Origin: Capra hircus
Lineage: Eukaryota > Chordata > Mammalia > Artiodactyla > Bovidae
Assembly (NCBI RefSeq): GCF_001704415.2
Contig: NC_030814.1
Location: forward strand, 68,193,121-68,257,120
Reading direction: 5' to 3'
Length of the DNA stretch: 64,000 bases
In this document: positions 1 through 10,682 of the stretch, piece by piece
How positions within the stretch are numbered: position 1 is the stretch's first letter
Layout of the letters: each line of letters starts with the position of its first letter
Notes under the pieces: generated by a model
What the model was told of the DNA's origin: nothing
What the model saw: the letters and a program-made list of their open reading frames with translations, nothing else
Databases searched by the model: none
Program-made: the position numbers and the translations under genes

Positions 1-369
1 CCAATAAAATGGACAACTTGGAAGAAATGGACAAATTCTTAGAAAAGTACAACTTCCCAAAACTGAACCAGGAAGAAATAGAAAACCTTAAAAGACCCAT
101 CATAAGCACAGAAATTGAAACTGTAATCAGAAACATTCCAGCAAACAAAAGCCCAGGTCTAGATGGCTTCACAGCTGAATTCTACTAAAAATTTAGAGAA
201 GAGCTAACACCTATCATATTCAAACTCTTCCATAAAATTTCAGAGGAAGGTAAACTTCCAAACTCATTCTATGAGGCCACCATCACCCTAATACCAAAAC
301 CTGAGAAAGATGCCACCAAAAAAGAAAACTACAGGCCAATATCACTGATGAACATAGATGCAAAAAAAG
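1..369 (+). mobile_element. L1 LINE, internal ORF2 fragment (cut by left edge)
   Basis: Sequence typical of bovine L1 ORF2, the region leading into the reverse transcriptase domain (translates through NKMDNLEEMDKFLEKYNF and ANKSPGLDGFTAEF). It enters from outside the window. An in-frame stop at 186-188 breaks the frame. L1 similarity stops abruptly near 369 with no poly(A), so the copy is truncated on its 3' side by rearrangement. Confidence 0.9.
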
Positions 370-590
370 TTTACTGATCTGTGGAATTAAAAAAAAAATA
401 TTTTCAAAGACACATAAAACATAGGTACCATATTTTACAATTAAAGTATATTAATTATGTAAACTGCATAAAAACATCTAAGAAAAAATACTGCCAGTGG
501 TGAGGCAATGAGTTCAGATATGGGAGCTGCCTGGGAATTTCCTGTAACACTGAGACATTACTGATGAAAGCACTCATTTACCCAATAATT
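370..590. other. AT-rich spacer, nothing recognised
   Basis: No gene or confident repeat is seen between the L1 break and the transposase relic. The last ~100 bases may be a decayed upstream part of the same Tigger transposon, but the reading frame there is full of stops. Confidence 0.4.
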
Positions 591-593
591 TTT

Positions 594-908
594 TTTAATG
601 TGGAAGAGATGGGACTATATAGGAAGAGGATGCCAATCTGAAGGTACATTAGCAAGGAAGAGAAGTTGGTGCCTGTCTATCAAGCAGCAAAGGATAAGCT
701 GTCTCTGTTTTTTGGTGGCAATGCTTCCCGTGATATGAAGCTGAAACCTCTCTTAGTTTATTATTTAGAGAACCCAAGATCCCTTAAAAACATAACCAAG
801 GGCTCTCTTCCCGTTGTGGGGAAGAGTAACCCCAATGTCTGGGTTACACAGGCTATTTTCCAGGACTGGCTTTTCCATTTATCTGTAGGTGAATTTACAG
901 ATAAATAA
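594..908 (+). pseudogene. Tigger (pogo/jerky-type) DNA transposon, transposase relic
   Basis: One reading frame from 594 to 908 translates into the DDE-transposase core of Tigger elements. It begins FNVEEMGLYRKRMP, which corresponds to the family's NVDETGLFWKRMP block, and continues through KEEKLVPVYQAAKDKL, GGNASRDMKLKPLLVY, ENPRSLKN, SLPVV and WVTQAIFQDW. A single in-frame TGA lies at 639-641, after which 80 codons are open. The first catalytic aspartate of the family motif is replaced by glutamate (VEEMG). The C-terminal half, with the remaining catalytic acids, is missing. There is no initiator context or intact terminal repeat, so this is a molecular fossil. Known: Tigger elements are cut-and-paste transposons of the Tc1/mariner superfamily that were active in early placental mammals. 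The family call rests on motif order seen in the translation. Confidence 0.75.
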
Positions 909-972
909 TGAGATTTATACTGGAATTATCAATATGAACATTCTCTTTGGAACAGGACTAGTCATTCCATAA

Positions 973-1172
973 GGGCTTCCCAGGTGGTTCAGTGGTAAAG
1001 AATACACCTGTTAACACAGGAGATGCTGGTTTGATTCTTGGGTCAGGAAGATCCCTTGGAGAAGGAAATGGCAACCCACTCCAGTATTTTTGCCTGGAAG
1101 TCTGGCAGGCTACCATTCATAGGGTCACAAAAGATTTGGACATTACATAGCGACTAAACAGCAACAACAGAA
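973..1172 (+). mobile_element. Bov-tA SINE
   Basis: Begins with the tRNA-derived head (gggcttcccaggtgg, ggttcagtggtaaaga) and continues into the Bov-A body (ccactccagtattt, gggtcacaaaaga), ending near the gcgactaaacagc tail. The body is diverged from the young consensus. Confidence 0.88.
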
Positions 1173-2014
1173 TAATTCCTTAATGAATTCATAAGTGTGT
1201 ATACACTGAATCAAATTTCTACTTATAAACCCTATTTAAAGAATCTGAAAAAGACTGGATATATGTATAACTGATTAATTTTGCTCTATACTTGAATCTA
1301 ACAGAGCACTGTAAATCTATACTCCAATAACATTTTTTTAAAAGTCATCATATTAAAAAAGATAGTCAAGGGAATAAAAAATTTCTCTTTAAAGATATTC
1401 ACTGCAGGATATCTTTTCATTAGTAAAAATTGAGAAATAATTTAAATATTAAGCTCTGGGAGAGATTTTTATTGAAAAAATTATATTTTCACAAGCAATA
1501 TTAACTACAAGAAAATTAGCATTAAATTTGTGTTTAAAACTGAATGTTAGAACCCCAGCATATTTTTAATCTTAAGTGTCTAAGGAGAAAACCAATTAAA
1601 AAGAACTTAAAGACAGCAAACTCATTTATGAAAAGTTGGAGCTGTATAATAAAAGCAGCCACAAGGGAAGCTAGATTAATCTTCACATTGCTTTTAGTAT
1701 TTGCATTTCCTGAAATAAACATTCTGACAAATACAACCTCTTTGAATATTTACTCAATAAACATAATTTTCCTTAGAGGAAAGAGGTTTGGGTTAGCAAG
1801 TTTTGCTGTATTCATAGCTACAAATAAATGGTTATTTAAAAAGAAAATAATGCAAATTTATGCGTTAAAATAAAAGAAAAAATCACTGGAAAGTAATTCA
1901 TCCTCAACAAATAAGGAATTCACAAATATTGCCACATGATTGCAAGATACAAAGTATATACAGCATTGACTAAATAAGACTCTTCCCATCAATAGGCTCA
2001 TAGACTTTCAATTT
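1173..2014. other. Intergenic AT-rich DNA, nothing recognised
   Basis: Low-complexity A/T-rich sequence without a convincing reading frame or named repeat. The short open frames here show no protein family similarity that I recognise. Confidence 0.4.
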
Positions 2015-2850
2015 AGTTCAGTTCAGCTTAGTTGCTCAGTCTTGTCTGACCCTTTGCGAACCCATGAATCGCAGCACGCCAGGCCTCCCTGTCCATCACC
2101 AACTCCCAGAGTTCACTCAGACTCATGTCCATCGAGTCGGTGATGCCATCCAGCCATCTCATCCTCCGTCATTCCCTCTTCCTCCTGCCCTCAATCCCTC
2201 CCAGCATCAGAATCTTTTCCAATGAGTCAACTCTTCGCATGAGGTGGCCAAAGTACTGGAGTTTCAGCTTCAGCATCATTCCCTCCAAAGAAATCCCAGA
2301 GTTGATCTCCTTCAGAATGGACTGGTTGGAACTCCTTGCAGTCCAAGGGACTCTTAAGAGTCTTCTCCAATACCACAGTTCAAAAGCATCAATTCTTCAG
2401 TGCTCAGCTTTCTTCACAGTCCAGCTCTCACATCCATACATGACCACTGGAAAAACCATAGCCTTGACTACATGGACCTTTGTTGGCAAAGTAATGTCTC
2501 TGCTTTTGAATATGCCATCTAGGTTGGCCATAACTTTTCTTCCAAGGAGTAGGCATCTTTTAATTTCATGGCTGCAGTCACCATCTGCAGTGTTCTGGAG
2601 CCCAAAAAAATAAAGTCTGACACTGTTTCCACTGTTTCCCCATCTATTTCCCATGAAATGATGGGACCGGATGCCATGATCTTCATTTTCTGAATGTTGA
2701 GCTTTAAGCCAACTTTTTCACTCTCCACTTTCACTTTCATCAAGAGGCTATTTAGTTCCTCTTCACTTTCTGCCACAAGGGTGGTGTCATCTGCATATCT
2801 GAGGTTATTGATATTTCTCCCGTCAATCTTGATTCCAGCTTGTGCTTGAT
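2015..2850 (-). mobile_element. BovB LINE, 5'-truncated 3' portion
   Basis: Starts with the reversed BovB tail (ttcagttcagc) and runs through the C-terminal part of the BovB reverse transcriptase read on the minus strand: RYADDTTL (the YADD catalytic box), ESEEELNSLLMKVK, GDCSHEIKR and YGCESWT are visible in broken frames. The element is 5'-truncated just upstream of the YADD box. Several frameshifts disable it. Confidence 0.92.
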
Positions 2851-3364
2851 AGACTTTATTCTTTACATTTTTGATAATTTCTTTGCAAATACCATAATAG
2901 TTAAAGACAAGCCTATGGCTATGCATTTATTTTTATCTTTTTAGCACTTTACAAATTTTATTAATCCTTTAAACAAAATAATAAGCCATGTTAACAAATA
3001 TTTTAAAACAAAACTTTATTTTTCCAAATAAAAACAAATGTAGTGAGAAGAGTAGTGCTGTTTTACTTTTTTGTTTGTTTGTTTTTTTGCAAATCCCATA
3101 CTTCTGTATCCAATCTGTTGCTGAAAAACTTTAATGCATATTCACCAGAGAATGACAGTAAAGAAGTCAAATGCTGTCTTTGTGTTAATATGAAAAGTAG
3201 TTTTAACTCCACAGAACCACTTAAAGCATTCCCAGGACACATACTGAGCATTGACTCTGGAGTCAGATTTTCTAAGTTTCAAGACACTTATTTTAGCTAT
3301 GCTTATTTTTAAATGTAGTTATAAGTAACATACAATATTAGTTTCAGGTATACAACAGCAATTC
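2851..3364. other. Spacer, nothing recognised
   Basis: AT-rich sequence between BovB and L1 pieces. The short open frames at 3043-3312 on either strand have no recognisable similarity and are not supported as genes. Confidence 0.4.
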
Positions 3365-3722
3365 AATATTTTTTAAAATATATTTATTTATTTTAATTGG
3401 AGGTTAATTACTTTACAATATTGTATTGGTTTTGCCATACATCAACATGAATCCACCACAGGTATACACGTGTTCCCCATCCTGAACTCCCCTCCCTCCT
3501 TCCTCCCCATACCATCCCTCTGGGTCGTCCCAGGGCACCAGCCCCAAGCATCCAGTATCATGCATTGAACCTGGGCTGGTGACTCGTTTCATATATGATA
3601 TTATACATGTTTCAATGCCATTCTCCCAAATCATCCCACCCTCTCCCTTTCCCATAGAGTCCAAAAGACTGCTCTATACATCTGTGTCTCTTTTGCTGTC
3701 TCGCATACAGGGTTATAAGCTC
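3365..3722 (-). mobile_element. L1 3' UTR fragment
   Basis: Reverse orientation bovine L1 3' end: the A/T-rich tail (tttatttattttaattgg), then ttgccatacatcaacatga, the pyrimidine-rich ccctccctccttcc block, and the catgcattgaacctgg and tatacatgtttcaatgcc landmarks. It is 5'-truncated near 3722, so only non-coding sequence remains. Confidence 0.88.
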
Positions 3723-3764
3723 ACTGAAGTAGGACCAGTTACCAACCCTCAACAAACAATGTTT

Positions 3765-3915
3765 TTTTGAATTGGAGGATAATTGTTTTACAATTTTTTT
3801 TAGTTCAAAATTATTTTATTTTTAATTTATTATTTTAAATATAAATTTATTTATTTTAATTGGAGGTTAATTACTTTACAATATTGTGTTGGTTTTGCCA
3901 TACATCAACATGATT
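3765..3915 (-). mobile_element. Short L1 3'-end fragments
   Basis: Two further partial copies of the L1 terminal segment (gaattggaggataatt at about 3768 and ttaattggaggttaatt at about 3858) lie in the same orientation as the larger copy upstream. Probably rearranged or slipped duplicates of the 3' tail. Confidence 0.65.
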
Positions 3916-3989
3916 GTTGTGGAGGTCTGTCTTGTACATGAATATGAATCAGTCATAGAATGTTCAAATTACTGAACAAATGTGCTCAT

Positions 3990-4354
3990 TTCACACGCTA
4001 GCAAGGTTATGCTCAAAATCCTTCAAGATAGGCTTCAGCAGTTCAATGTTCAGATGTACAAGCTTGGTTATAAAGGCAAAGGAACCAGAAAGGAAACTGC
4101 CAAAATTCACTGGTCATGGATAAAACAAGAGAACTCAGAAAAACATCGATTTCTGCTTCATTCCCTAAGCTAAAGCCTTTGACTGTGTGGATCACAACAA
4201 ACTGTGGAAAATTCTTAAAGAGATGGGAATACCAGACCATCTAAACTGTCTCCCGAGAAAACTGTATGCAGGTCAAGAAACAAGAGTTAGAACTGGACAT
4301 GGAACAACTGACTGGCTCAAAATTGAGAAAGAAGTACAGCAAGTTTGCATATTG
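3990..4354 (+). mobile_element. BovB LINE (host copy), segment 1
   Basis: First part of a + strand BovB that was later split twice. It covers the reverse transcriptase region from ASKVMLKIL through DHNKLWKILKEMGIPDHL and ends at the CILSPC box. The frame is broken by stops. The element continues at 4641 and again at 7095. Confidence 0.9.
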
Positions 4355-4365
4355 TCACCCTGCTT

Positions 4366-4640
4366 GCTGCTGCTGCTGCTAAGTCACTTCAGTCATGTCC
4401 AACTCTGTGTGACCCCATAGACGGCAGCCCACTAGGCTCCCCCATCCCTGGGATTCTCCAGGCAAGAATACTGGAGTGGGTTGCCATTTCCTTCTCCAAT
4501 GCATGAAAGTGAAAAGTAAAAGAGAAGTCACTCAGTCATGTCTGACTCTTAGTGACCCCATGGACTGCAGCCTACCAGGCTCCTCCACCCGTGGGACTTT
4601 CCAGGCAAGACTACTGGAGTGAGGGGCCATTACCTTCTCC
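4366..4640 (-). mobile_element. BOV-A2 SINE inserted in BovB
   Basis: Dimer of two Bov-A monomers separated by the aaagtgaaaagt linker, with a (CTG)n tail at its left end, which is the 3' end of the minus-strand element. The 11-12 bp sequence (g)tcaccctgctt occurs on both sides (4354-4365 and 4641-4652), a clear target-site duplication. The insertion splits the reverse transcriptase region of the surrounding BovB and is therefore younger than it. Confidence 0.95.
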
Positions 4641-4886
4641 GTCACCCTGCTTATTTAAACTTATATGCAGAGTACAGCATGTGGAAATACTGGGCTGGAT
4701 GAATCACAATCTGAAGTCAAGATTGCTGGGAAAAATATAAACAACCTCAAATATTCAGATGATAACACTCTAATGGCAGAAAGTGAAAAGGAACTAAACA
4801 GCCTCCTGATGAAGGTGAAAGAGCAGAGTGAAAAAGCTGGCTTAAAAGTCAACTTTCATAAAACTAAGATCATGGCATCTGGTTCC
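4641..4886 (+). mobile_element. BovB LINE (host copy), segment 2
   Basis: Direct continuation of the host BovB after the BOV-A2. It covers the finger/palm end with a degraded YADD region (KYSDDNTL, aspartate pair kept but alanine changed) and the ESEKELNSLLMKVK helix. It stops at the target site of a second, antisense BovB. Confidence 0.9.
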
Positions 4887-7085
4887 AGTTCAGTTCACTC
4901 GCTTATTCATGTCCGACTCTTTGTGACCCCATGAATCACAGCACACTAGGCCTTCCTGTCCATCACCAACTGCCAGAGTTCACCCAAACTCATGTGCATT
5001 GAGTTGGTGATGCCATCCAGCCATCTCATCCTCTGTCGTCCTCCTCTCCTCCTGCCCCCAATCCCTCCCAGCATCAGGGTCTTTTCAAATGAGTCAACTC
5101 TTCGCATGAGGTGGCCAAAGTACTGGAGTTTCAGCCTCAGCATCAGTCCTTCCAATGAACACCCAGGACTGGTCTCCTTTAGGATGGACTGGTTGGATCT
5201 CCTTGCAGTCCAAGGGACTCACAAGAGTCTTCTCCAACACCACAGTTCAAAAGCATCAATTCTTTGGCGCTCAGCTTTCTTCATAGTCCAAATCTCATAT
5301 CCATACATGACCACTCGAAAAACCATAGCCTTGACTAGATGGACCTTTGTTGGAAAAGTAATGTCTCTGCTTTTGAATATACTATCTAGATTGGTCATAA
5401 CTTTTCTTCCAAGGAGTAAGCGTCTCTTAATTTCATGGCTGCAGTCACCATCTGCAGTGATTATGGAGCCCCCAAAAATAAAGTCTGACACTGTTTCCAC
5501 TGTTTCCCCATCTATTTCCCATGAAGTGATGGGACCGGGTGCCATGATCTTTGTTTTCTGAATGTTGAGCTTTAAGCCAACTTTTTCACTCTCCTCTTTC
5601 ACTTTCATCAAGAGGCTTTTTAGTTCTTCTTCACTTTCTGCCATAAGGGTGGTGTCATCTGCATATCTGAATTTATTAATATTTCTCCTGGCAATCTTGA
5701 TTCCAGCTTGTGCTTCTTCCAGCTCAGCATTTCTCATTATGTACTCTGCATATAAGTTAAAGAAGCAAGGTGACAATATGCAGCCTTGATGTGTTCCTTT
5801 TCCTATTTGGAACCAGTCTGTTGTTTCATGCCCAGTTCTAAATGTTGCTTCCTGACCTGCATATAGGTTTCTCAAGAGGCAGGTCAGGTGGTCTGGTATT
5901 CCCATCTCTTTCAGAATTTTCTACAGTTTATTGTGATCCACACAGTCAAAGGCTTTGGCATAGTCAATAAAGCAGAAAGAGATGTTTTCCTGGAACTCTC
6001 TTGCTTTTTCCATGATCCAGCAGATGTTGATCTCTGGTTCGATCTCTGGTTCCTCTGTCTTTTCTAAAACCAGCTTGAAAATCTGAAAGTTCGTTCCAGT
6101 TCACGTATTGCTGAAGCCTGGCTTGGAGAATTTTTAGCTTCGCTTTACTAGCGTGTGAGATGAGTGCAATTGTGCAGTAGTTTGAGCATTCTTTGGCATT
6201 GCCTTTCTTTGGAATTGGAATGAAAACTGACATTTTCCAGTCCTGAGGCCACTGCTGAGTTTTCCAAATTTGCTGGCATATTGAGTGTAGCACTTTCACA
6301 GCATCATCTTTCAGGATTTGAAATAGCTCTACTGGAATTCCATCACCTCCACTAGCTTTGTTTGTAGTGATGCTTTCTATGGCCCACTTGACTTCACATT
6401 CCAGGATGTCTGGCTCTAGGTGAGTGATCACACCATCATGATTATCTGGGTCGTGAAGATCTTTTTTGTACAGTTCTTCCATGTATTCTTGTCACCCTTT
6501 CTTAATATCTTCTGCTTCTGTTAGGTCCATACCATTTCTGTCCTTTATCGAGCCCATCTTTGCATGAAATGTTCCTTTGGTATCTCTAATTTTCTTGAAG
6601 AGATCTCTAGTCTTTCCCATTCTGTTCTTTTCTTCTCTTTCTTTGCATTGATCACTGAGGAAAGCTTTGTTATCTCTCCTTGCTGTTCTTTGGAACTCTG
6701 CATTCAGATGCTTATATCTTTCCTTTTCTCCTTTTCTTTTCACTTTTCTTCTTTTCATAGCTATTTGTAAGGCCTCCTCAGACAGCCATTTTGCTTTTTT
6801 GCATTTCTTTTCCATGGGGATGATCTTGATCCCTGTCTCCTGTACAATGTCACAAACCTCCATCCATAGTTCATCAGGTACTCTGACTAGCAGATCTAGT
6901 CCCTTAAATCTATTTCTCACTTCCACTGTATAATCGTAGGGGATTTGATTTAGGTCATACCTGAATGTTCTAGCGGTTTTCCCTACTTTCTTCAATTTAA
7001 GTCTGAATTTGGCAATAAGGAGCTCATGATCTGAGCCACAGTCAGCTCCCGGTCTTGTTTTTGCTGACTGTATAGAGCTTCTCCT
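4887..7085 (-). mobile_element. BovB LINE inserted antisense into another BovB
   Basis: A 2.2 kb BovB, tail first (agttcagttcac). Minus-strand frames at 5219-5905, 5964-6482 and 6492-6995 cover the region after the endonuclease, the reverse transcriptase (DYAKAFDCVDHN-type segment, QGCILSPC, FRYADDTTLMAES) and the C-terminal domain, separated by stops and frameshifts. The sequence tctggttcc flanks it on both sides (4878-4886 and 7086-7094), a 9-10 bp target-site duplication. It is 5'-truncated just inside the endonuclease coding region and is not functional. Confidence 0.94.
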
Positions 7086-7722
7086 TCTGGTTCCATTACT
7101 TCATGGAAAATAGATGGGGAAAAAATGGAAACAGTGGCAGGTTTTATTTTTGGGAGCTCCAAAAATCACTGCAGATGATGACAGCAACCACAAAATTAAA
7201 AGACACTTGCTCTTTTGAAGAAAAGCTATGACATACTTGGACAGTGTGTTAAAAAGCAGAGGCATTACTTTTTTCACAAAGGACCATATAGTCTAAGTTA
7301 TGGTTTTTCCAGTGTTCATGTACAGATGTTAGTGTTGGGCCAAAGAGAATGCTGAGCACTTGATGATTTCTAACTGTGGTGCTGGAGAAGACTCTTGAGA
7401 ATCCCTTTACAGCAAGGCGATCAAACCAGTCAATCCTAAAGGACATAAACCCTGTGTATTCATCTGAAGGACTGATGCTGAAGCTGAAGCTTCAATACTT
7501 TGGCCACCTGATGCCAAGAGCCGACTCATTGAAAAAGACCCTGATGCTGGGAAGGATTTGAGGGCATGATGAGAAAGGGCCACAGAGGATGAGCTCATTG
7601 CATGCATCATTAACTCAACGGGCATGAGTTAGAGCAAATTCCAGGAGACAACAAAGGAGACAGAAAAATCTGCCTGGTTGCAATCCATGGCATCACAAAG
7701 AGTCAGACATGACTGAGTGATT
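7086..7722 (+). mobile_element. BovB LINE (host copy), segment 3 (3' end)
   Basis: Resumes exactly where segment 2 stopped (ccattacttcatgg, aaatagatgggg) and continues to the BovB 3' end (cacaaagagtcagacatg, actgagtgattgaac). The coding frame is heavily decayed, so this host copy is older than the two elements inside it. Confidence 0.88.
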
Positions 7723-8612
7723 GAACATCAACACCCAGTCTTCAGTCTGAGTCCACCAAGCAGCATGGGAGAGAAAGCAGTGCAAGCAAAGTTTAGCACA
7801 TATCCTTTCACAGCTGGCAAACTTTAGTTGCACTAGTGGCTGTAGAGTTGGACTTTTTAGCTTTTTGGTCACTACAATCAGTAGGGTCAAAGAAGAGAGT
7901 GTTGAAATAGATTTTTTTGGCAAGTCTAAGGTGTCCTATCAACTAGAATTGTCCAGATTTTTTCTTCTTTTAGATTCAGCTTAGTTGTTTTCAATAAAAT
8001 GTTAATTGTATTCCAATATCATTTCTCCTTATTTTTTCTACTTATAGATCAATAAATTGTCACCACCCATCTCAGTTTATCCAAGACTGAAGGATATTCT
8101 GAAGGAATATAAGAATATATTCCTAAGACTGAAAGAATGTAGGAATTTCAAGTGCTAAGACCAAGAAAGTCTCTGGCAAGCTGGAATGAGTTGGGCACCA
8201 TATATATATGTTAAATGGTGACACATAGCTCAGCCAGAAAATACACTCCTCAGATTCCTTTGCAGGTATAGATGGCTACGTAACAATAGATAAGGGGAAT
8301 ATAAATGGAAATGATGGTTTTAATTTCTAGCCAACTCTTTAATGAAAAGTCTTCTTATCCTGGACCCTTTCTTTCTCCTCATTGTACTAGCTGGAAATGG
8401 TAATAACTGAAATAACTATTTGAAGACATATGGAAAGAGAGACATTGCCCTTATATAATTTGGTGGAACATAATCTAGCTATATTTACTCTAAATTATTT
8501 TGTGAAAAAAGATCTCTTTCTTAACTGATCCACTGCATTTCTTTATCTCTTTGTCAGTGCCATTCTTAGAATGCAGTTACTGTAATTAAAATAAGTAAAA
8601 ACATGTGACATT
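7723..8612. other. Intergenic DNA, nothing recognised
   Basis: No reading frame or repeat can be named with confidence. AT-rich, including a short (TA)n run near 8200. Confidence 0.4.
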
Positions 8613-8812
8613 TACTAGCAGAAGAATTTGCCTGCAATGCAGGAGACCTGGGTTTGATCCCTGGGTCAGGAAGATCCACTGGAGAAAAATACTGGAGAAT
8701 CCACTCCAGTATAATTGGCTGGAAAACTCCGTGGACAGAGGAGCCTGGAGGGGTACAGTCCATGAGATCTCAAAGAGTTGGACATGACTCAGCGACTAAC
8801 AGCACTATTGTA
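8613..8812 (+). mobile_element. Bov-tA SINE, 5'-truncated
   Basis: Starts inside the tRNA-derived head (gaatttgcctgcaatgc, tttgatccctgggtcagg) and proceeds through the Bov-A body to gactcagcgactaacag. The first bases of the tRNA head are missing or diverged. Confidence 0.87.
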
Positions 8813-10093
8813 GGAGCATAAGGAACCAAAAATACATGCTAGGAAATCAGGACATTTTATTGTGCTGTGCTATGAAAATTAATAAGATTTATCAGAAATA
8901 ATTTAAAGGCAGAGTCCATGTTCTTAGAACTTGCAGCTGTATGGGAAGCAGTTATTAAAATGTAGAATATTTAAGCATTTTGACTTCCTATTGATACTGT
9001 TAGCAAGCAATCACATTAAAGATGTGAACTGGTAAGAACTGGTCATCTTGTGAGCATAGATAAAAGAAAACTGAGTGTCTCTAAGGGGAGCTTATTTCTT
9101 CCTGTGACTTAAATTGCTTAATGCTAAAAAATTGTATAGTCTGCAAAGCTGGAAAAGCCAGTTGGTTATGATGCACAAAGCCCAAAATATCCCCCATGAT
9201 ATTGCTGAATATAACATATTTATTCCAAGGAGGAATGAGGGGCATGGCTAAAGCATTATTTTAAAAAAGACAAAAAAAAAAAAAAAAAGACAACAAGAAC
9301 AAGATGGCTTAGACTGTGAGGATTTGTTCCTAGTTACAAAAAAAGTACCTGATATCAGACTTACTATTCATTTATAAACAAGAGAAAAAAGTACATTTTT
9401 CCTTGAGGTCATTTTGTTTTTCAACTATGTATCAGAAAACTTAATCTCAACATAAGAACAGCAGAATGAATGGACAGAGAGGAAGAAAAGATTAGAGTAA
9501 GGTTGCAAGGTGGTTGAAATTTGCGGTTTTCCTTTTGGTTACAGGAAAGGAAGAAGTTGAAGAGGAGACCCAAAGTCTGTTAATTTTTTTAGTTTTGAGT
9601 TTGTAGTAAATGCTAAGGTGCTCAGTCAATACTTCACAACATTTAGAAGATAATGGTGCTCATAAAGCTGAGAAGTTTCAAAGATAGGCCATTGCTGGAA
9701 ATATGTTGGAGTTCAGATCCTCCTAACATGGAACAGTCTTTTATAACACCCTGGTTATTTATGTAAGATTTCAATAAGGCCATACATTAAGGTCTTTGCA
9801 TGAGGTGGAAGGGAAAAGCTGAAATAAATGTACCTTCATAAAGCTTTAGTGCAATCTTCTGGGGGATCAAAGTGATCTGTTGCTAATATATCTGCCCTAT
9901 AATTTAACCAGTAATGTGTGATTATATTTGTTTCTATATGCTATAGATGAAGATGAAATAGTGAGAAACTCCAAAATGTATGACTAAAAATGAAAAAAAA
10001 AAAAACTAATTACTAGGGATACTAAAAAGGAAAAACTGACGGATAATCAAGAAATAAAATATAGATTTGGGTCCTATACTCCTCTTTTTTTGC
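8813..10093. other. Intergenic DNA, nothing recognised
   Basis: About 1.3 kb without a supported gene. Contains a poly(A) run near 9272-9289 and scattered A-rich stretches. No named repeat could be assigned by eye. Confidence 0.4.
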
Positions 10094-10544
10094 AGAGCAG
10101 AAATAAATGAAATAGAAATGAAGAAAATAATAGCAAATATCAATGAATATAAAAGCTTGTTTGTTCTTTGAGAAGACAAACAAAATTGATAAACCTTAAG
10201 TCAGACTCATCAAAAAAAAAGGGGGGGAGAGGATTCAAATCAATAAAATTAGAAATGAAAAAGAAGAAGTTATAACTAACACCATAGAAATGCAAAGCGT
10301 CCTAAGAGACTACTACAAGCAGCTATATATCAATAAAATGGACAACCTGGAAGAAATGGACACATTCTTAGAAAAATACAACCTGCCAAGAGTGAACCAG
10401 GAAGAAATAGAATATATGAACAGACAAATCACAACTAATGAAATTGAAACTGTGATTGAAAATCTTCCAACAAACAAAAGTCCAGGACCAGATGGCTTTA
10501 CACACAAATTCTATCAAACATTTAGAGAAGAGCTAATATCTATC
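10094..10544 (+). mobile_element. L1 LINE ORF2 fragment, 5' part of a split copy
   Basis: Bovine-type L1 ORF2 from the segment before the reverse transcriptase core: YNLPRVNQEEIEYMNR and TNKSPGPDGFTHKFYQTFREEL are readable in an open stretch at 10290-10553. It is interrupted at 10545 by a BovB structure and resumes at 12136 at the adjacent L1 position. Confidence 0.9.
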
Positions 10545-10682
10545 AGAGGATGAGATGGTTGGATGGCATCACCGACTCAATGGACATGGGTTTGGGTGGT
10601 CTCCAGGAATTGGTGATGAACAGGGAGGCATGGCGTGCTGCGGTTCACGGGGTCACAAAGAGTCAGAAACGACTGAGTGTTC
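10545..10682 (+). mobile_element. BovB 3' terminal piece, forward arm of a fold-back
   Basis: Only the last ~135 bp of BovB (gatgagatggttggatgg to cgactgagtgttcagttc), in + orientation. It abuts, tail to tail, the 3' end of a long minus-strand BovB, so that 10549-10680 is an inverted repeat of about 10690-10828. Confidence 0.9.

Noticed and set aside
973..1040. tRNA-like sequence with box A/B resemblance (also in the other Bov-tA heads)
   Set aside because: These are tRNA-derived SINE heads with degraded cloverleaf potential, not functional tRNA genes.
4366..4640. Two similar ~120 bp units that could suggest a CRISPR-like or tandem array
   Set aside because: It is the normal dimer structure of BOV-A2 with a target-site duplication. 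The host is a mammal and no array of short repeats and spacers exists.
4992..5561. 189-codon + strand open frame across BovB
   Set aside because: Antisense shadow of BovB coding sequence. The same shadow protein recurs at other BovB copies (for example 2125-2613, 10555-11172 and 31965-32513), showing that it comes from repeat composition.
5219..5905. 228-codon minus-strand open frame
   Set aside because: It is the reverse transcriptase segment of a BovB LINE (YADD box and flanking helices), not a host gene. Stops break the element on both sides.
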